DNA from: Psococerastis gibbosa
Taxonomy: Eukaryota > Arthropoda > Insecta > Psocodea > Psocidae
Direction: 5' to 3'
DNA: 64,000 nucleotides
Assembly (NCBI GenBank): GCA_963971405.1
Contig: OZ020484.1
Coordinates: 1,736,001 to 1,800,000, forward strand
Shown here: piece by piece, positions 1 to 13,000 of the stretch
Position numbering within the stretch: the stretch's first letter is position 1
Layout: every line of letters begins with the position of its first letter
The notes under the pieces: generated by a model
What the model saw: only the letters and a program-made list of their open reading frames with translations
What the model was told of the DNA's origin: nothing
Databases searched by the model: none
Position numbers and translations under genes: made by a program

Positions 1-695
1 TTTGATTCATTTCCTCCTTGAAATCTTTGAACATAACTGGCAGTCTTTATATAATTTTCGCACCAGGTTTCAACGCAGTGTGTACTAGACCTGAAGTGTG
101 TCTTACTTACGCCATGTACCTGAAAGTGGGCAAGCCACCTGCATTCATTATTTAAGTTGCATTGCTGAAATATAAAGTTACATTACAACAACACAGTGAA
201 ATAAGCGTATCTGTCGCGGTTTAATTGGAGTGCGTTTACATAAGCTTACGCCGAGCTGACAGTCGGGGTACGGACTAACGCACATAACTCCGTAAGCGTC
301 TCTATCCCCATTATAAGAGAACCATAAAATCATTCAAATCGCCTGTGGTCCAGGTCATAGTTTCCAAGCTCCCTCTGGATAGGGAAAGAAGAGACAGCTG
401 CACACGCATAAAACTTCTCAGCAATGCCACCTATTAGCTGTTGTTTAATTGATGTAACCGGGCATTCCCTCTGAATAGGCCTATCAAGCGTTGGACACGT
501 ATGGTGGGGGCGTGGGGCCCTAGTCTAGCCGTCTAACAAGTTTATTGCTTTCCAATTTATACGTACAGTATATAGTGGAGTCCCTGGGGCGTTAAAAACA
601 TGAAAACCTCGGACTTTTTTGGGATAGAATGAAATTGAAAAATATCAAATGGAATGTTTACCTAATAGTATAAACTAAAAAGTCTACCCATTAAA
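1..695. other. Non-coding stretch, no gene recognised
   Basis: No coding exon or known element was recognised. The only identifiable piece is a short remnant at about 541-570 that matches the end of repeat family A (TTTCCAATTTATACG), described at 15743-16604. Confidence 0.5.
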
Positions 696-1117
696 AAGTT
701 GTGCTAATTTTTTCAACTAATAGTAATAATCCCAACAAAAACACTCCGTGTAAAAACGGGCCAAGTTCCTAACACCGATCTTGCAAAAAGTTTAGCCATT
801 CAAAGTAATGAGATCTTAAATTTGGCCAAGTTCTTTGGCCATTTACAGTTATGAGATAGGGATGAGGGCCAAGTTCATAGGTCACAGGATTTTTCAAAAT
901 AAATGGCTGCGTTTTAGATAACTTGGCCTGGGTCTTAACCTAAAAAATAGCACAACTTCACCAGGAGCGTCTTATTTTCATACGAATAGGCGACCCAGTA
1001 ATTGTATTCTAGCCTTAATGACGGTATCGAATTATTGGTTCACAATGAATTAATGAGACTGCTTTTGAATAGCACAGTCCTAAACCATCATTTTCCAGGC
1101 CAAGTTATCTAAAACGC
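696..1117. repeat. Foldback region with iterated GGCCAAGTT motif
   Basis: GGCCAAGTT occurs on the + strand near 759, 823, 869 and 1097, and reversed near 923. Two inverted-repeat pairs are visible. AAGTTGTGCTAATTTTTT at 696 pairs with AAAAAATAGCACAACTT ending at 958. A 23-bp perfect pair lies at about 910-932 and 1095-1117. This resembles the subterminal motif arrays of the inverted-repeat elements at 15111-20443 and 17571-18727. Outer ends and target duplication were not found, so the family is unknown. Confidence 0.5.
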
Positions 1118-1233
1118 AACGATTGGATATAGTAGAACTGCTAGACGGACGCTGCTGTTTGTATGTTAAGTGGTGGCACCGCAAAGCCATGTAATCATCA
1201 CGGTTTTGGTTAAGGCAATGAAAATCACAACAA

Positions 1234-1470
1234 AACAAAAACAACAACAACATCAGAAACAGCAATATCAACAACAGCAACAACAAAAGCAGAAACAACA
1301 GTGACAGCAGCAGCAAAAACAATAGCAGCAGAAACAGCAGCAACAGCAAGAAAAACAACAACAGCAACAACAGCAGAAACAGCAGCAGCAACAACTGCAA
1401 AAACAGAAACAACAACAACAACAGCAAGTACAGCAGCAGCAGAAACTACAACAGCAACAACAAAAATAAC
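1234..1470. repeat. CAA/CAG-rich microsatellite
   Basis: An imperfect run of CAA, CAG and AAACAG units. It produces long open frames of Ala/Thr on one strand and Leu/Ala/Val on the other. These have no domain character and are treated as low-complexity artefacts. Confidence 0.85.
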
Positions 1471-1789
1471 AGCAATCAATAAGGCAAGAAAGCGCACATT
1501 ACCATTGCAACATGCAATTAAGAACTACAAGCCAGATTTGTTTTTTTATTTCTCCGCTGCTGTTCAGGTACGACAGCGAATATTTTGGGTTTTGCAACTT
1601 TGCTGTTAGTTTCAATTTATTACCTACCTACATGCAAAATTTCAAATTTCTAGATCCAGCGGACGTCATATTTGGAAAAAAAACAGAATAAGCACATTTT
1701 GCACTGTAGTTCAGAAACGGCAGTGGTGACTGATAGCCTGTCGGCTATAACCATTTATATTTCCTTGATTCAATTCAAATGGGGAAAAA

Positions 1790-2310
1790 TTGTCCAAAAA
1801 TTCCGCATCCTCAAAATAAAAAAAGTTGTGGCCGATTTTGCAAAATATTGTCCCAAAAACGGCCGAAAAACGAAATTTACATGCATTTGGCCATAAGAGG
1901 GTTTTCTCTAATAACTTTGGCCCCCGAATTATATTGGGGGTTCCGATTGGTGGGAATTTTTCCCTACTCTATGGCCTTTGGTTTTTAGTGAATATATTTT
2001 TCAGAATTTACCTCGGTGTCGGTCAAAAACAAATATTTTCCAAAAAAGTGTCCCAAAAACGGCAAAAATCCGCAATTTACATGCATTTGGCCATAAGAGG
2101 GTTTCCTTGAATAACATTGACCTGGGAATTATAGCGGGGGTTCCGATTGGTGTGTAATTTTTTCCATTCTATGGCCATTGATTTTTGCAGAAAATATTTT
2201 TGGAAATATACGGTACCTCGGTGTTGGTCAAAAAAAATTCCCCGCAAAATCTTGCATAAAAGTGAAAAAAGTGCGGTAACAAGCGAAAAATGGCCGTTTT
2301 TGACCACAGT
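1790..2310. repeat. 200-bp tandem repeat, about 2.5 copies
   Basis: ATGCATTTGGCCATAAGAGG recurs at 1881 and 2081, exactly 200 bp apart. The surrounding text also recurs in order: CCCAAAAACGGC, GGGGTTCCGATTGG, TATGGCC, TCGGTG(T)TGGTCAAAAA. A third partial unit ends near 2310. Short frames through it are shadows of the repeat. Confidence 0.8.
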
Positions 2311-2344
2311 TTCTCGGGTCGTAAAATTAAATCGAAAGTTTTAA

Positions 2345-3430
2345 ATTATTCTTACTCTTTTCCACGTTCTTTCTTCTTTCCAATTTTGTAACCTGTTTTG
2401 CTACCCGACGTTTCGTTTCGCCACACCAAGGTATACAAGGGGGGTGTGTTAAAGCCTGACATGCGGGGAAACGGTACATCAGGCTGTGCGCGCAACGAGT
2501 TAAAAAATTCCACAGCCCACAATATTTAACCCACATGAATGGTTAATATGTGGTTAGGGGCAATATGAATGTAGGTTTCAAACGAGCATAAATGAGGATT
2601 TTCCCAAACCCCCCCTCCCCCTTTAAATTTGGGTGTGACACGAAATTTCTTCATGTAATCCGGAACAAATTCTCCTTTTCGGTCATTTTGAAGAATCTAC
2701 CTACTTTATAGGGTTCAAAATATTTTGTAAATTCGCAGTTTCGCATGTTGTTTACTATTGTAAACAAATTCTCAACAATTCCTCCAATTTAGGCCTACGA
2801 TTTCGGCAAATTTCGGTGGATTTAATCAATTATCACGTTAAAAAAGGGCAATATTTTGCTTCCTATTTCTATTTTATGTACTTTATACGGATAAAAATTG
2901 TCACACATTATACTACTGTATTCGTTACATATCACTAACGTCGAATATCTCCATATCACTCATTAGCAGGTATAATCAAATTTCGTCCAACAGCCGACCT
3001 ACGATGATTGGTGATCAGTTACTGCGAGGGCGCAGCCCGAGCGGTCGTTGGTCCAAGCCTCCTTACCATCTCCTCCGTAATTAAATAAACTTTCATGGCT
3101 TTTCTTCAAAACCCCCATGTCATTTCTTATTGAAAAGTGATAGCTACATAATATTATACGATATAACTATATTCTCAAACTCGCCCTTTATCCATACCTC
3201 TTCCTTCTTTACCTCACAAATCCTACACCATTCATGTTATACTAGCCTATGTGTAGCGCCACTAATGAATAGCTCTCGACGCGACGATTCATTAGACACC
3301 CATGACAACGGCCACCCGCATTTTCGACGAACCATATGAGGCCCCGCCAAGGGCGAACTGCCGCTCGCCGCAGGCGCAAGGGGTGGAGTCAGCAGCCTCT
3401 GGCTGCTGCGGAGCCGCTTGTATATATATA
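2345..3430. other. Non-coding stretch, no gene recognised
   Basis: No recognisable exon or element. A GC-rich patch at about 3340-3415 ends in a TATATATATA run that leads into the next repeat. Confidence 0.4.
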
Positions 3431-4105
3431 TAACTAGTGGGCCCGGCCACGCGTTGCTGCTGCTAAGTTTCTTGTTATATTAAATTGTAGTGATCAATTC
3501 AAGGGTATGAATGAGGTAGGTAGGGCAGATAGTGGACCCGGCGAACTTCGTACCGCCTAACAGTCAATGAATGTCGTGTCAGGGATTCCGTCAATTTTCC
3601 ACATTCTCCGTTGTCTTCATTACATTTTTCATTGGGCATGTAATACTTGCACATTTTTCACCCATCCCGTCCCGTGTACTGCTCCGCAGCAGGGTTTTTG
3701 AAAATCGCAATGTCTTTTTACGTTTATATAATAAATAGGCGAGGCTAATTAAACCTAACCTAACCTCAGCAACACACGTTTGTATTTTTAACATAGCGCC
3801 ATCTACTGAATATTCACTCAATCCAGTCAACAGATATCGCCATCTGTTAGAATCCTTTCGAGCTGGAGTTGGAGTTTGGAAATTTTCCTGTGAATATGCG
3901 ATTATGCAACCGTGAAATGCAGACAAAATTAAAATAATATAAATATAATAAAATATTATTGTGACTATAAATTGAAATGTAAGCTATACTATCTTTCAAG
4001 TTGGGTTGAATTGCATACGGTGTGTAAATCAAATTTAAAATCGGTTCAGTAGTTTAGGAGTCCATCGCAAGCAAACAACGTGATACGTGATTTTTATATA
4101 TAATT
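3431..4105. repeat. Dispersed repeat with 'CTAGTGGGCCCGGCCACGCG' start
   Basis: The left part (from ACTAGTGGGCCCGGC, with a second GTGGACCCGGCGAACTTCG near 3533) and the right part (CGGTTCAGTAGTTTAGGAGT, CAAACAACGTGATACGTGA, then TATATA) resemble the two ends of a common arthropod non-autonomous repeat. That resemblance is from memory of such sequences and was not searched. No coding content. Confidence 0.45.
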
Positions 4106-4599
4106 AAGATCAAAATGTAAAGTTTTTCTTTTTAAAAAAATCAAATTTATTTAAGTAACTAATCGCTCGAGTTCTAGCGTATTACTGATGTCTGCATTGC
4201 TGCGCATTGCTGGTATAGTCTCCGTGCTGCCCGTGCAAGGCCAGGTCTGGTACTGACTTTGCTGTCAGCAATATGGTTGCTGATATTTCGTCTTCCTTCA
4301 CATAACTATATAAAGATATATCGTTCGTTTTTTCGGCTTTTTCGGGGTTTTCAGGTATCTATATCTCAGCCCCCTGTGAACCTGGAACCTAGCGTTTTTA
4401 ATATGTTATAGAGTAGTATAACTTTAGGAAAAATTCGAAATTTCATGGTCATAGGTGCATTGGGGGCAAAACTACAGGGGCTCAAAAGTGTCAATTTTCA
4501 CGTTTACGCTCTTTCGTGTATAACTACTGGGTCGCGCAGTCGGGCGGGTGTACGAACTTGGCTTAGCTTGGTTAATTATTACAATAATTCACCTTCAGG

Positions 4600-4775
4600 C
4601 ATGTTTTAGGTGTTAAATTGAAACCGGACAGGTTGCTTTCCCAAAACATTATTCGGTTTTGTGCAAAAAGTTATATTTTTTAATAAATTATATACCGTAC
4701 CTGAAATTCTCGCTCCAATACATTGCGTGCCGTGCCATTATTACTGTGTAATGTGTAGTAATGTCTTCCCGTTCT
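4600..4775 (+). repeat. Repeat family A, partial copy
   Basis: It matches the right-hand part of the full copy at 15743-16604: ACCTTCAGGCATGTTTTAGG, ACCGGACAGGTTGCTTTCCC, then CATTGCGTGCCGTGCCATTA. Both ends of the element are missing. Confidence 0.75.
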
Positions 4776-4779
4776 ATAA

Positions 4780-6860
4780 TATGTCGGCCTATAATAGGTC
4801 GGGACATTTTCAAAGTGAGGTAAATTCAGGTAAAGTGGGACACGTAATTTTTGTATCTTGGTCATGAGTGCCTTCATAAACTTTCTTGCTTTTATTGCCC
4901 AATGATGGTGAGTTGATCGGCTGTCAACGAAATGAAGGCTTCACCGTTCATTTGTACGGTTTTTAAACATATATGCAGACGAAAGTCGACACTGTGTGAC
5001 AAGGTAGGACATAGCATAATAGTAAGGCAAAATGAGATAAATCGTAATCGTATCGACGTATCGTATATTTATATACATTACAGTAAGTGTACAATTAGTA
5101 ATAAGGTAGTTTAACAATTGTGAAGGGGGGATCCCAATGGAATGGTTCCCCATTCAACACATCGAGCTTAACCTAAAAGAAAACCTAACGTTAAAAAAAA
5201 ATAAAAAAAACTGATCAGAATAGCAAGCATTATTAGGAGTATTAAATAATAGTTTACCATTCTTTAAAAAAATAAAAAGTTATGAATTATTTTATAATTT
5301 GCATTCTTCTAGTAGGCCTATGTTTGTATAAGGATTAAGATATGTTTTAATTCGTTGTTTGAAAATTTTTGTAGTAGGGGTAGATTTAATGTTTTCTGGT
5401 AATTATTAAATATAGAACAGTATTTCCAATACGAACGAAGTATACTGAGCTAAAAGTAAAAGAAACACTCATATGTTGTAGTTAACACATATTGTAATTG
5501 GAGCATGGGGACAGCTTGGGGACATTAATATTTTTTTCCCTTCATCAGCTGCATACCATAGAATATCTTCTGTTTCAGGCCAACGATAAAATGCTGATTT
5601 TTTTCTCAAGCAGGGACTTCACCTTACATTATTTTCCATTTTTATCGATAGTTATACCTGGAAATAGTTCGTTGAAATAGTACCTACGCTGTTATATGTT
5701 TTTACCCGTATTCCTTTTCATAGACCAGAGAAAGAGTTAAATTTCCCACTGAGCACTCTGCCTAAGATTGGAGATTATCCTTCTATTTTTTTCACTCTTC
5801 CTCTCTTTGTTTCCTTCTCTATTTAATTTCAACCATTCATCAATAATACAATGTTTTTGTTTTGTTTTTTAGGGTTAGCATGAAAACAAGACTTTATAGT
5901 CTTATTGTTCGCCTTTTGTTTATTTTAAATGAAGTCATTTTTCATTCATTTCATTTCAAGATTGGAGATTTAACGTCCTCTCCGGCCCAGTACGGGACTT
6001 GTCATTTGGGCTCCCCCTCCAACACTAATAATAATAGGTACTTTTAAAGTAAACATGCATGTTAGGAATTCAGTGGACTGTAATTTTTATATTGAAAAGA
6101 ATAAAGGGCTGGACTTACCCACACTGGTGTACCCAGAAGAGAAGTCTGCTGGAAGTTCTGAAGGGCCCTTCTCTTCTTTCTTGAACTTGGGTATGGCGCA
6201 CCAGAGTGGTATCACGAATGTATATTAAATTACTAATAATAATAAATAGAATAATTATAGTTTAAAGAACAAGGGAATAATGCAGTTACAGTGTTGGATC
6301 TCGACTCTAGACTGACTGATTCTTTCATGGTCTTATCAGCACCTAGTTGAAACTTGATTGATTCAATTTTGAACAATGCATAAATAAATATTATTTTACA
6401 TTATTATTGTTATATTCTGAATGAAAAACACACAACTTTCCCGAAATGAATTAGAAAAAAGGGTAAGACAACAAAGGAAAACGGTAAGATAAAATTAGAC
6501 CAGCGTCAGGTAAAGTGAGACACATGATATATCTCACATAGTTATGACATATAATGTCTCCCTTTACCTTCCCATGCACTTTCAACTTAAATCTGCCCGG
6601 GCATGGGCCAGATAGCCTACACGAACAGTTGTATTGTAGTTTTGTCGTTATTTGTGTAAAAATGGGCAATAAACTAAACACAACAGATTGATAACATATT
6701 TTTTTAACTATAAAATAAGGAAGACTACCTACATACTTGCGTTAATGAACATGATATACCGATATTATACTAGTCTTACCCGTAATTTTATAAAAAATAA
6801 AACCGTACACCATCAAACTTGTCCCAAAGGCTCCACATTTTCTGTTACAGCGTAGCTACC
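4780..6860. repeat. Possible inverted-repeat element with GTAAAGTGGGACA motif
   Basis: Variants of GGTAAAGTGRGACAC occur near 4829 and 6508. Looser forms (AAGGTAGGACATAG, GTAAGGCAAAATGAG, GGGTAAGACAAC, GGTAAGATAAAA, TCTTACCC) cluster towards both sides of this interval. The pattern is like the iterated motifs of the elements nested at 13942-20475. No clean terminal repeat or transposase was found, so this is tentative. Short open frames inside are not recognisable. Confidence 0.25.
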
Positions 6861-6939
6861 TTGACTTTAGGCACATACTGTCATTTGACACGACCTGTGG
6901 CTGTATGCGGCTATAATGAATTTTTATACACAATTTCAG

Positions 6940-7075
6940 CCGTCTATATCATCCCCGCCGGGATCAACGTGAGTTTTATTTGTGGGTCAGACAAGGAGTC
7001 ACGGCATAAATGGATGAACGATGGGAACCTCTTGCCTGCTGAAAGTACTCAAAGAGTCATAATGAGCAAAAATTG
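6940..7075 (+). CDS. FGFR: FGFR exon: first part of Ig domain D2
   Basis: The acceptor is CAATTTCAG just before 6940 and the donor is TTG|GTATGT at 7076. It opens with two bases completing a codon, then reads [15 protein letters not shown], with strand-B Cys, and later [11 protein letters not shown]. The latter corresponds to the core Trp and following WLKNG region of FGFR D2. It ends NW in phase 2 and joins 12312 as W-MTL, the same place where known FGFR D2 domains are split. The open frame upstream of the acceptor has no Ig character and is taken as intron. Confidence 0.8.
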
Positions 7076-10000
7076 GTATGTACTTACTTAACACAAGAAC
7101 GTCGCAAAGCTACGAATGAATTCTTATTACATAGAAATAATAGTACTTCGAGAGGCTGAGCTCTCTTCTGTCCAGGGGCGCCCCACACTTAAAGCCCCGC
7201 GCTATTGTTGAAACTCACTATTTTGCGCCTATTCATTCAAAAACAAAATGCCCCCGGGGGGACCCATGTTTCCAGTTTTGTAAATAAAGTCTTCGTCTGG
7301 AAAATCAAAATTTTTGGCAGTTAAAATACGTTAAACTATTGAATAATGGGGAGTTATAGCTGAGCCAAAAAAAAACACTATTTCACTATTTTCTTTGGTG
7401 CAAAAACTTCATACAAAGTTATACATAAATATTAAATGGAAGTTTAATTAAAAAATAATAATAAAAAATATAAACACTTAGTTGTAGCTTAAAGAAGTTT
7501 ATACCTGTGAACAATAAATTTTGGTTTTGAAGTGAAAACTTCTTTAGTCAATGCGTCGCTGCTATACTCGCCCAGCGACCGTTACATGAGAGAGCGTGAC
7601 ACGTCAGTTGCATTCACTATCGATTCAATCACGGCATGTAGTGTGCCAACGTTGATTTAATTCAATACGTTATATTATTTATTTATTTACACCATACGCG
7701 CATAGGTTATTAATTCGTGTACAGTTGAAAGTGGAAAATTTACACTTTAAATAGTCTAGTCAAATTTAGCTCAACTGTTACAGAAATTTTATTATTATTT
7801 TTTTTTTATATGATGCGATGTAATAAAATATCGTACAAGACAATAATATATATATATATATATAATAACGATTAACGTATATTGTTATCATTATTTTTGC
7901 AAAATATTCACCACGTTATATTAATAAACAAACTACTAAGTAATTATTTATTTTCTATGTATTAAACAGAAAAAATTAATTAAATAAATTAATTAATTAA
8001 ATTAATTGATTGATAAATATTGAATTAAATCATTTATATATTTAATAATACATAATAATTATTAATTAGTGGAGTTTATTGGAGTTTAATCCTTAAGAAT
8101 CGATTTTCATATTAGACGCCCGGTAGAGAAAAATATGAGGGGTGAAATCAAGTGATCGAATGACCTCGTTACGTTTTCCTCGTTACCTTTTTCATGCGCA
8201 ACCTATTGTGCGCAGCTTCAAACGCATTGAATTCCAACATAGGGGTGGTCCACACGCCCATTCATTATTAGGCGTATTGTTGGATATTGTATTTGTATTA
8301 CCTACAGTATATACTGTACGTATGAGCAAGTGTGATTTGTATTTATTAGATATGTAATTATTAATTTAGTTTATATAAATATATATGTATGAATTACACA
8401 CATAATTAGATATTTAATCCAATGTGAATTATAAAGCTCATTCCACGATAAATGGACAACTTTGTAGCTGCCCCCCCCCCCCCAAAAAAAAAAAATTTGG
8501 TAAATCTATTGTAAATTAAGTTATTACGCTCTAATTTAGTCAATCCTACATAAGTTTTTCCTATTTTGACCCTCAGCTACCCCCCCCCCCCCGAAATGGG
8601 CTGGATCCGTCCCTGCTCGGCCCTTAATTTCCCTCTTGCTCCGGCGAGTTGTTCAATCCTTTCCTCGAGGGTTGTCCTCGGTCTGCCAATGGGTCATCTT
8701 CCTTGTGGCCTTGCTTCCTTCAACCTCCGGGTGGTTCTGTTCTCGACCATCCTTTGGGCGTCGCCGAACCATTGCAGCTGCTTGTTCTCCATTCTTTTCT
8801 CTATGGAATCCACTTGCAGGTCGTGTCTGATGCGGTCATTTCGGATTCGGTCCCACCTTGTTCGACCAGCAATCCGTCTTAGGCATTTCATCTGAGTCGC
8901 GTTTATTTTGCTCAGGTCGCTTGTTGTAGGTGTCCAGCTTTCTCTCCCATAGAGGAGAATCGGCTTCAAGATGGCTTGTTCGACTCTGGTCTTTGTCTTC
9001 CGTTCGACTTCTCTCTTGCAGAAAATGGTGATGCATATAGACAAGTAAGCTGTTGTTGTCTTCTTAACCGAAAATAAGAAACTGAGTCCAGAAGACTATA
9101 GACTAATTACTATTCAAAATAATAATAATAGTTAGAAAAAAAATCGCATAATTTATCAACCTTCCTAATGATATATACAGTATATTCACGTATGATATGT
9201 AAAATCTACTTTTGTAAAATGTTTGATTATAATATTTCACCGAATAGTCAAAATAAATGTAAATTAAATAAAAGTATATAAATTATTTACGTTTTTCATT
9301 TTTTTTTTTTTTATTTTTGCTACGATTGCTTACGCATTGATATCTTTTTCTTAGGCGCCCATTCCACATACGTACAACGTCAATGAAAATTATGAAATTG
9401 AAGGACATTTCAATTTCTCATTGATGGGGGCCATTCCATATGTTTTTCAAAAATTGACAATTTTCAATTGAAGCGTATGCGCCAAATTTTTGAAATTTGT
9501 TTCTTGAAATTGTATTTGTTTTCTTCGTCGCCTTATTATTTAATCCTGATTATAATTTTTATTCAGAAATGCTTTCTTTTTAGAGAAATCAATTAAAATA
9601 GTTGTACTTGTCATATCGCATGACGCCATTTTTTAATTTTAGATTGTTTGTTTCATTGTTTGTGATTTTACTCTATTATCAATTGATCATTGATCAATTT
9701 TAGCAATGGCATAGAGTAAAATTGAAATGCCCTTCAATTTCATAATTTTCATTGACGTTGTACGTATATGGAATGGGCACCTAAGTCTAGTAAGCATTTT
9801 TTGTGCCTGCTTAGACAGTATTAATAATATTTAAGGAGTAAACTCCAGTCATGCGCCGGAGCTGACACACACAATTTTTTATTTAATATTTTTATATTTG
9901 ATGACAAAAGGTACTTCAAAGGCGTTAGTGGATTTTTTGAAATTTGCATTAGATTTAAATATATAGTTACGTCCCTGCCAACTGCAAGTGCTGGGCTCAC

Positions 10001-13000
10001 ATGCTGACGAGGCAATCATCTAGTCAGCAACCCAGGCCATGCACCTGGGCTGTGGGCGCTCAGCAGAGTTAGTCTGAGCTGAGCGGCATAGAAGGTAGGA
10101 GTGAAATATTGGGTATCCTTTTTTAAAAAATAAAATATCACTCTCGGGAACGTAACTAGGCTATATCAAACGATCCAAATGAACCCACAACCAAATACGG
10201 AATAACAATAGACGCAGTTTTTTTCTAGATATTTAGCCAATTTCCAATCTCATTCATTTCATATTTTAGGTAAGTTACCACAAGCCTTTAGTTTCATTTC
10301 CAGAGTACGATGGGTTGAATGATCAGTCAGAGCAAAATTTATATGGAACTGTAAATCTTCTTACTTTACGATACACGTGCATATAGAACATGAGTATAAT
10401 ACGATGAAAGTTGTATTTTGTATTATTAACCTAGTCCTGATTAAGTTTTCACTTCTGTCGTGTGGTCTTAAGCACACATAATTTTCTTCAAAGGCTTAGT
10501 AAACATGTCAGCTGTCTCGGATTCTCGGAGTTACAATGTTCAATGTTGAAAGGACATCAGAAAAGTTTTACAATTAATGGTAGTGGTAACGCACATCTGT
10601 GTGGTTACTCCTCCGACTCATTTGACCTGTCTTGATTAAACAATTCTCGCTATTGTTATCAACATATAACTTAGTTTTTATGGTTTTATTTCTTAACAGT
10701 TCTTCAATTACTGAATTTATCTTCAAAACCTACTTCGTAGCTTCAGCTGTAGCTATAAACTCGGCTTCCGTGGAAGAAAGTGCTTCATGAATGGAAATTT
10801 TACAGTTTCATTCGACTCCTGGATTTGGTCGACATTGCATGCTCTCATTATTTATTATATGCAATAGGCGTATCGGCCCCTTTGTATCTGAAATTTGTAA
10901 AATTTTCAGAGATTTCTCAAAATATTTAGTTTGATAAAGAATAATAGTTTACAGTTTCCTGTACCTGAAGTACCTATGAGGTGACTTAGTGAGGCGATTG
11001 AAGAGGTTAATCGGATACATTCATTGAATTATTTGTATGCGATTTAACCTTTTTAAATAAATAAAATATAAAAAAATAAGATGCTACAATCAAAATGCCT
11101 AAAACCCCACAAAAACATTTCGCCTGGGGAGACCCCCGGTCCCGGACCCCCTTTAGGTCTCTCCAACCCTCTGCCGTATTTTTAAAACTGCGTACGTCCA
11201 TGAGAATGGCTTTCCCTTTTTCTTCCTTCTACTTTTTTCTACCTTTTTTTGGCCCTGTGTAGGAATTAAGACTTAGCCGCCCCCCCCTTGCCCCGGCTTT
11301 TTTAAACTGTCTGCCGATGATTTGACACAGAGGTATCAAACAAAGAACCGGTCCGAGTTTACTCGAACATGCTTTCCAATTTATCAACATTAGTAGATAG
11401 AGAATATTACAGTAATTTAATTTAATTACAGTGGTTAAATTTCCGATATCTCGGGGGGGGGGGGGGTGTCCACCTGACGTCACTGGAAGTGACATAAATT
11501 CTAGATAGGTCAGACCAACACATTAATTACCACACAGCAATAGTGGCAGGGCATACGCAATGCATTTGAGCGCGAATTTTATATCAATTTTTCAGAAAAT
11601 AATTTTTTGTGCAAAACCAAATATTTTTTTGTGAAAGCAACCTATCCGGTTTCGTTACTCAATTTAACACTTAAAACATGCCTGAAGGTAGAAACCATCG
11701 ATAGAAAGGTTTCACAGAAAAATTATTTTTTAGTCACTTTTCATTTAAATTTAGTTATATTAATTTTTTACCCCCAGAAGCAAACTATCAAGGGCAAGCC
11801 ACCCAACGCATTTTGTCAACATTAATAACGACTACAATATATGTGAATTTAAAAGAAATCGTTGAAGCCGTTTTTGAGAAATAATTTTTTTTAGATGTAT
11901 TTTTTTAGTTTTTTGAGAATAAAACACCCCCAAATTGAATTGGCCCAAAATAAAAATAAAACTAACCTGAGGTATGATTTTTGTAAACCTACATGCCAAA
12001 TTTCATCAACATTGACCAAGTAGTTTGTCCGGAAATCGATGAACAGACAGAACTACAGACAGACAGACAGAGCGACAAACAGACATTTCGTAAAAACCAC
12101 TTTTTTGGGTTCCTGGGACATGAAAACGTGTAAATCCGTTGAAATCTCGGAATCGAAAATTTCGACCATCACAAAGCTTTCCTTATACTACGTACAAATT
12201 GGAAAGCAATAATTTAGATCCAGATGCGTAAAAATGAGGAAACATAAAGGAAGTGTAGAACAGTCAGCGATGGACTGATAACGAAAAAAATTTCGTTTCT
12301 TTCTATTTCAGGATGACACTAGCAAATACTACTAGAAAAGACGGAGCGGTTTACTCTTGTACTGCAGAGGAAGGTTATTTCCAAGCAGATATCCAACCGT
12401 TTGCTTTAGAAGACAAGAACTGGGTAGCTTCTGGATTTACTCTATTCCTGAACTTTGTAAAAGGAATCATATCCCAGCGGGACCTTTTGAAAAACACCAC
12501 GGTCTTAGTAGGCGAAACAGCGTCTTTTCACTACTCCACAGCCTCCTTTACAGATCATTATCAAATTTACTGGAAACGCGGCCGACTTCACCCCAATGGA
12601 TCTGCTTCCGACATTCAGGTATGCCACATTTCCTATTAGTATTAAATTCACTCATGAATTGTTGCTTTACAATTTATACGTAGTATAAAGAAAGCTTTGT
12701 GACGGTCAACATTTTCTACTCCGGGATTTCAACGGATTTACACGTTTTGAGGTCCCAGGAACCCAAAAAAGTGGTTTTTACGAAATGTTTGTCTGTCTTT
12801 CTGTCTGCTCATCGATTACCGGTCGATTTTGATGAAATTTGGGCATGTAAGGTTGACAAAAATCATACCTCAAGACCATTTTTTTTAATTCGGGCTAACT
12901 CAATATGGGGGGGGGGGGGGGGTTTATTCTAAAAAAAAACTCCAAAAAACGTCTAAAAAAATTATTTCTCAAAAACGACTCCAACGATTTCTTTTAAATC

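Noticed and set aside
1080-1609. Open frames of 90-115 codons, poly-Leu or Ala/Thr-rich
   Set aside because: They are translations of the CAA/CAG microsatellite, open on both strands and without any domain.
1672-2344. Several overlapping open frames on both strands
   Set aside because: They follow the 200-bp tandem repeat and lack exon boundaries or similarity to anything known.
3750-3772. CCTAACCTAACCTC, telomere-like
   Set aside because: Only two units inside a dispersed repeat; not a telomeric array.
6819-6939. Extension of the first FGFR exon upstream to an ATG
   Set aside because: The sequence before the acceptor at 6939 has no Ig similarity and a good acceptor precedes the homology.
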